NCBI GenBank assembly: GCA_964568355.1
Contig: CAZMRK010000327.1
Coordinates: forward strand, 1 to 20,420
Direction of reading: 5' to 3'
DNA length: 20,420 nt
DNA from: JAJPJX01 sp964568355
GTDB lineage: Bacteria; Acidobacteriota; Terriglobia; Bryobacterales; Bryobacteraceae
The position numbers and the translations under genes are program-made. The notes below the pieces were generated by a model. That model saw only the letters and a program-made list of their open reading frames with translations, did no database searches and had not been told where the DNA came from. Below, in pieces: positions 18,582 to 20,420 of the stretch (position 1 is its first letter; the number at the start of each line of letters is the position of its first letter).

Positions 18582-18686
18582 GAAGGGGCTTTTTTCATCA
18601 TCCACAGCGGGTGACCCGCGCTTACCGGCGCTGGAACACCTCGGGACCCTGGGCATCATTGCCGCGATTACCGCGCGGCTTGGTTA

Positions 18687-18692
18687 AGGAGG
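18687..18692 (+). promoter_or_regulatory. Strong Shine-Dalgarno of the 2-oxoacid oxidoreductase gene
   Basis: AGGAGG within AAGGAGGGG lies 7 bases before ATG 18700 and is the best ribosome binding site in the window. It fixes the start. Confidence 0.75.
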
Positions 18693-18699
18693 GGACAGG

Positions 18700-20420
18700 A
18701 TGAAGCACACCTTTGCGGTGGCTATTGGGGGTGCCGCGGGGCAGGGAGTGGCGACTCCGGGAAATCTGTTCGCCCGGATCTTCGCTCGCCGCGGTTTGCA
18801 CCTTCTCGCCTATAACGCCTACCAGTCGATCATTCGGGGCGGCCATACCTTTCTCACCATTCGCACCGGCCCGGAACCGGTTACCTGCCACGGAGACCAC
18901 ATTGATCTTTTGATCCCGCTGAACCAGGACACAGCGGACCGGCATCTGGGCCTGCTCGGTCCAGGTGCCGCCATGATCTATAACAGCGACGCCATCCGGC
19001 CCGGCACGCCCGCCGGCGGAGTTCGGCTCTGCCCCTTGCCCATTTCTCAGCTTCAGGCGAGCGGCAGGAATAAGGTAGAGCAAAACACCCTGGGGGTGGC
19101 GGCGGCGCTCAACATGATGGGGGTCGGGTTCCAGCCTCTCGAAGAGGTGCTCACCCAACAGTTCCAGAAGAAAGGCGCGGCGGTGGTAGCTGAAAACGTG
19201 GAGGGAGCACGTGCCGCCTACCGCTATGCCTCCGAGCACTTTCCCCCATTCGAACGGCCCCTGCCCATGACCGGCCGCCGTCACGCCGTGCTGACCGGCA
19301 ATATGGCTCTGGCCATGGGCGGAGCTGCGGCCGGCGTCAAATTCTACTGCGCCTATCCGATGAGCCCGTCCACCGGCGTGCTCCACTGGATGGCGACCCA
19401 TGCCCGTAAGGCCGGCATTATGGTGCGGCAAGTGGAAGACGAGATCGGCGTGATCAACATGGCCATCGGCGCCGCCCATGCCGGATGCCGGGCGATGTGT
19501 GCTACCTCCGGCGGTGGCTTCGCGCTGATGACCGAAGGCCTGGGCATGTCCGCCATGATCGAAACGCCGGTCGTTGTCATCGACGTTCAGCGCGCCGGTC
19601 CTTCCACCGGCGTTCCCACCAAAACCGAGCAGGGCGACCTCTGGCAGATGCTGGGCGCCGGGCACGGTGACTATCCGCGCCTGATCGCCGCCCCCACCAG
19701 CATCCTGGACTGTTTTCGCGTCATTCCGGAGCTTTTCAATCTGGTCGAGCGATTCCAGTGCCCCGGCATCGTGCTGAGCGACCTGCTGCTCTCCGAGGGC
19801 ACCACCAGCGTGGATCCCGCGGATCTCGATTTCAACCCGCCCATCGACCGCGGCGAGCTCATTACCCAAGCCGCCGCACCCGCCGAAGACGGCTACAAGC
19901 GATACCGTTTCACCGAAAGCGGCGTCTCCCCGCGCGCGGTTCCGGGTGTTCCGCGCCACATTCACACTGTCGCCACCGACGAGCATATGGAAGACGGAGT
20001 CCTGATCAGCGACGAGTTCACCGACCCCCACAAACGCCGGGCCATGATGGAAAAACGGCAGCGCAAGATCGCCGGCATTGCAGGCGCCGTGCCCTCTCCC
20101 GAACTCAGCGGGCCTCCGGATGCCGAGGTTACCCTGATCGGCTGGGGTTCCACCGGCGGCGTCATCGCGGAAGCCGTCGACCGGCTCAACGAGGAGGGCA
20201 TCCGCGCCAACCAACTCCAGATCCGCTGGATCGTGCCATTGCACGGCGAGCGCATTCTGGAACTGCTGGCCGGCTGCCAGCACACCATCATTGTTGAAAA
20301 TAACTACAGTGGCCAGTTTGCCCGCTACCTCCGCAGCGAGACGAGCTTCGTGCCCGACGGCTACATCCGCAAATACGATGGCGAGCCGTTCCTGCCGCAC
20401 CACATCGTGGACGCGGTCAA
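18700..20420 (+). CDS. korA: 2-oxoacid:ferredoxin oxidoreductase, fused gamma-alpha subunit (KorA-type; 3' end cut off)
   Basis: The frame is open from ATG 18700 to the window edge, 573 codons, so the last few tens of residues are probably missing. Residues 1 to about 185 are the gamma domain (AIGGAAGQGVATPGNLFARI, AYNAYQSIIRGGHTF). From about 195 the alpha part follows: AYPMSPSTGVLHWMATHARK at 218, VRQVEDEIGVINMAIGAAHA at 242 with the EDE that contacts thiamine diphosphate, ATSGGGFALMTEGLGMSAMI at 268, and DVQRAGPSTGVPTKTEQGDL at 295. Domain II near the end reads TLIGWGSTGGVIAEAVDRL. Such enzymes oxidatively decarboxylate 2-oxoglutarate or a related 2-oxoacid to the acyl-CoA with reduction of ferredoxin, or run in reverse. 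Substrate cannot be fixed from this subunit. No ferredoxin-like 4Fe-4S domain is fused. The beta subunit (korB) is expected immediately downstream. Confidence 0.93.
   Translation, partial: MKHTFAVAIGGAAGQGVATPGNLFARIFARRGLHLLAYNAYQSIIRGGHTFLTIRTGPEPVTCHGDHIDLLIPLNQDTADRHLGLLGPGAAMIYNSDAIRPGTPAGGVRLCPLPISQLQASGRNKVEQNTLGVAAALNMMGVGFQPLEEVLTQQFQKKGAAVVAENVEGARAAYRYASEHFPPFERPLPMTGRRHAVLTGNMALAMGGAAAGVKFYCAYPMSPSTGVLHWMATHARKAGIMVRQVEDEIGVINMAIGAAHAGCRAMCATSGGGFALMTEGLGMSAMIETPVVVIDVQRAGPSTGVPTKTEQGDLWQMLGAGHGDYPRLIAAPTSILDCFRVIPELFNLVERFQCPGIVLSDLLLSEGTTSVDPADLDFNPPIDRGELITQAAAPAEDGYKRYRFTESGVSPRAVPGVPRHIHTVATDEHMEDGVLISDEFTDPHKRRAMMEKRQRKIAGIAGAVPSPELSGPPDAEVTLIGWGSTGGVIAEAVDRLNEEGIRANQLQIRWIVPLHGERILELLAGCQHTIIVENNYSGQFARYLRSETSFVPDGYIRKYDGEPFLPHHIVDAV

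Noticed and set aside
18400..18687. A 95-codon forward frame ending just before the oxidoreductase start
   Set aside because: Most of it is antisense to the MARGWESK-type gene and it has no ribosome binding site. The hydrophobic end (LGTLGIIAAITARLG) looks protein-like but has no start codon of its own nearby.
18622..20403. A 593-codon reverse frame opposite the oxidoreductase subunit
   Set aside because: The forward frame has clear catalytic motifs and a strong Shine-Dalgarno. The reverse frame is a compositional shadow.

Overview
The window looks like ordinary chromosome of a GC-rich bacterium, most likely an Acidobacteriota member of the Solibacteres/Bryobacterales type. This taxon is inferred from gene content. 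The signs are a very large Oar-like TonB-dependent receptor with an N-terminal carboxypeptidase-regulatory-like domain, a DUF1800-DUF1501 exported pair, and a small ORF starting MARGWESK that I associate with Acidobacteriota. I see no rRNA, tRNA, CRISPR array, integrase or transposase. Coding density is high and no gene-free stretch exceeds about 200 bases.

Left part (1-6451): the reverse strand carries the outer-membrane receptor, cut off at the window edge shortly before its end. Diverging from it on the forward strand is a two-gene unit: a secreted DUF1800 protein and, 13 bases later, a twin-arginine-signal DUF1501 protein. The biochemical job of this pair is still poorly defined. All three products are exported, so this is an envelope or polymer-use neighbourhood.

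Middle part (6460-10480): a phosphoglucomutase of the PGM1-like type (reverse) converges on the DUF1501 gene. It diverges from a short forward unit made of a STAS-domain anti-sigma-factor antagonist and a GNAT acetyltransferase. A secreted (alpha/alpha)6-barrel glycoside hydrolase (reverse) converges on the acetyltransferase with three bases between stop codons. The intergenic region at 10481-10671 holds strong inverted repeats and an 11-base repeated core, which looks like a dispersed REP-like element.

Right part (10672-17691, reverse strand): a compact probable operon runs recO - glyQ - glyS - ppdK. RecO to GlyQ has a 3-base gap, GlyQ/GlyS share a 4-base ATGA overlap, and the ppdK Shine-Dalgarno overlaps the glyS stop. 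It is preceded by a periplasmic OmpH/Skp-like chaperone gene. It groups DNA repair, both subunits of glycyl-tRNA synthetase and pyruvate phosphate dikinase.

Right end (17860-20420): two small genes of unknown function converge on a shared hairpin, one with four cysteines in a zinc-ribbon-like layout and one MARGWESK-type helical protein. Both have good -10 boxes almost touching their start codons. Then a forward gene for a fused gamma-alpha 2-oxoacid:ferredoxin oxidoreductase subunit, with a strong Shine-Dalgarno and a candidate promoter, runs off the end of the window. Its beta subunit should lie just beyond.

The best candidates for under-described biology are the DUF1800/DUF1501 exported pair, the convergent small-gene pair at 17860-18510, the apparently leaderless genes, and the intergenic repeat at 10494-10647. 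I did not see an unmistakable new defence or mobile system.
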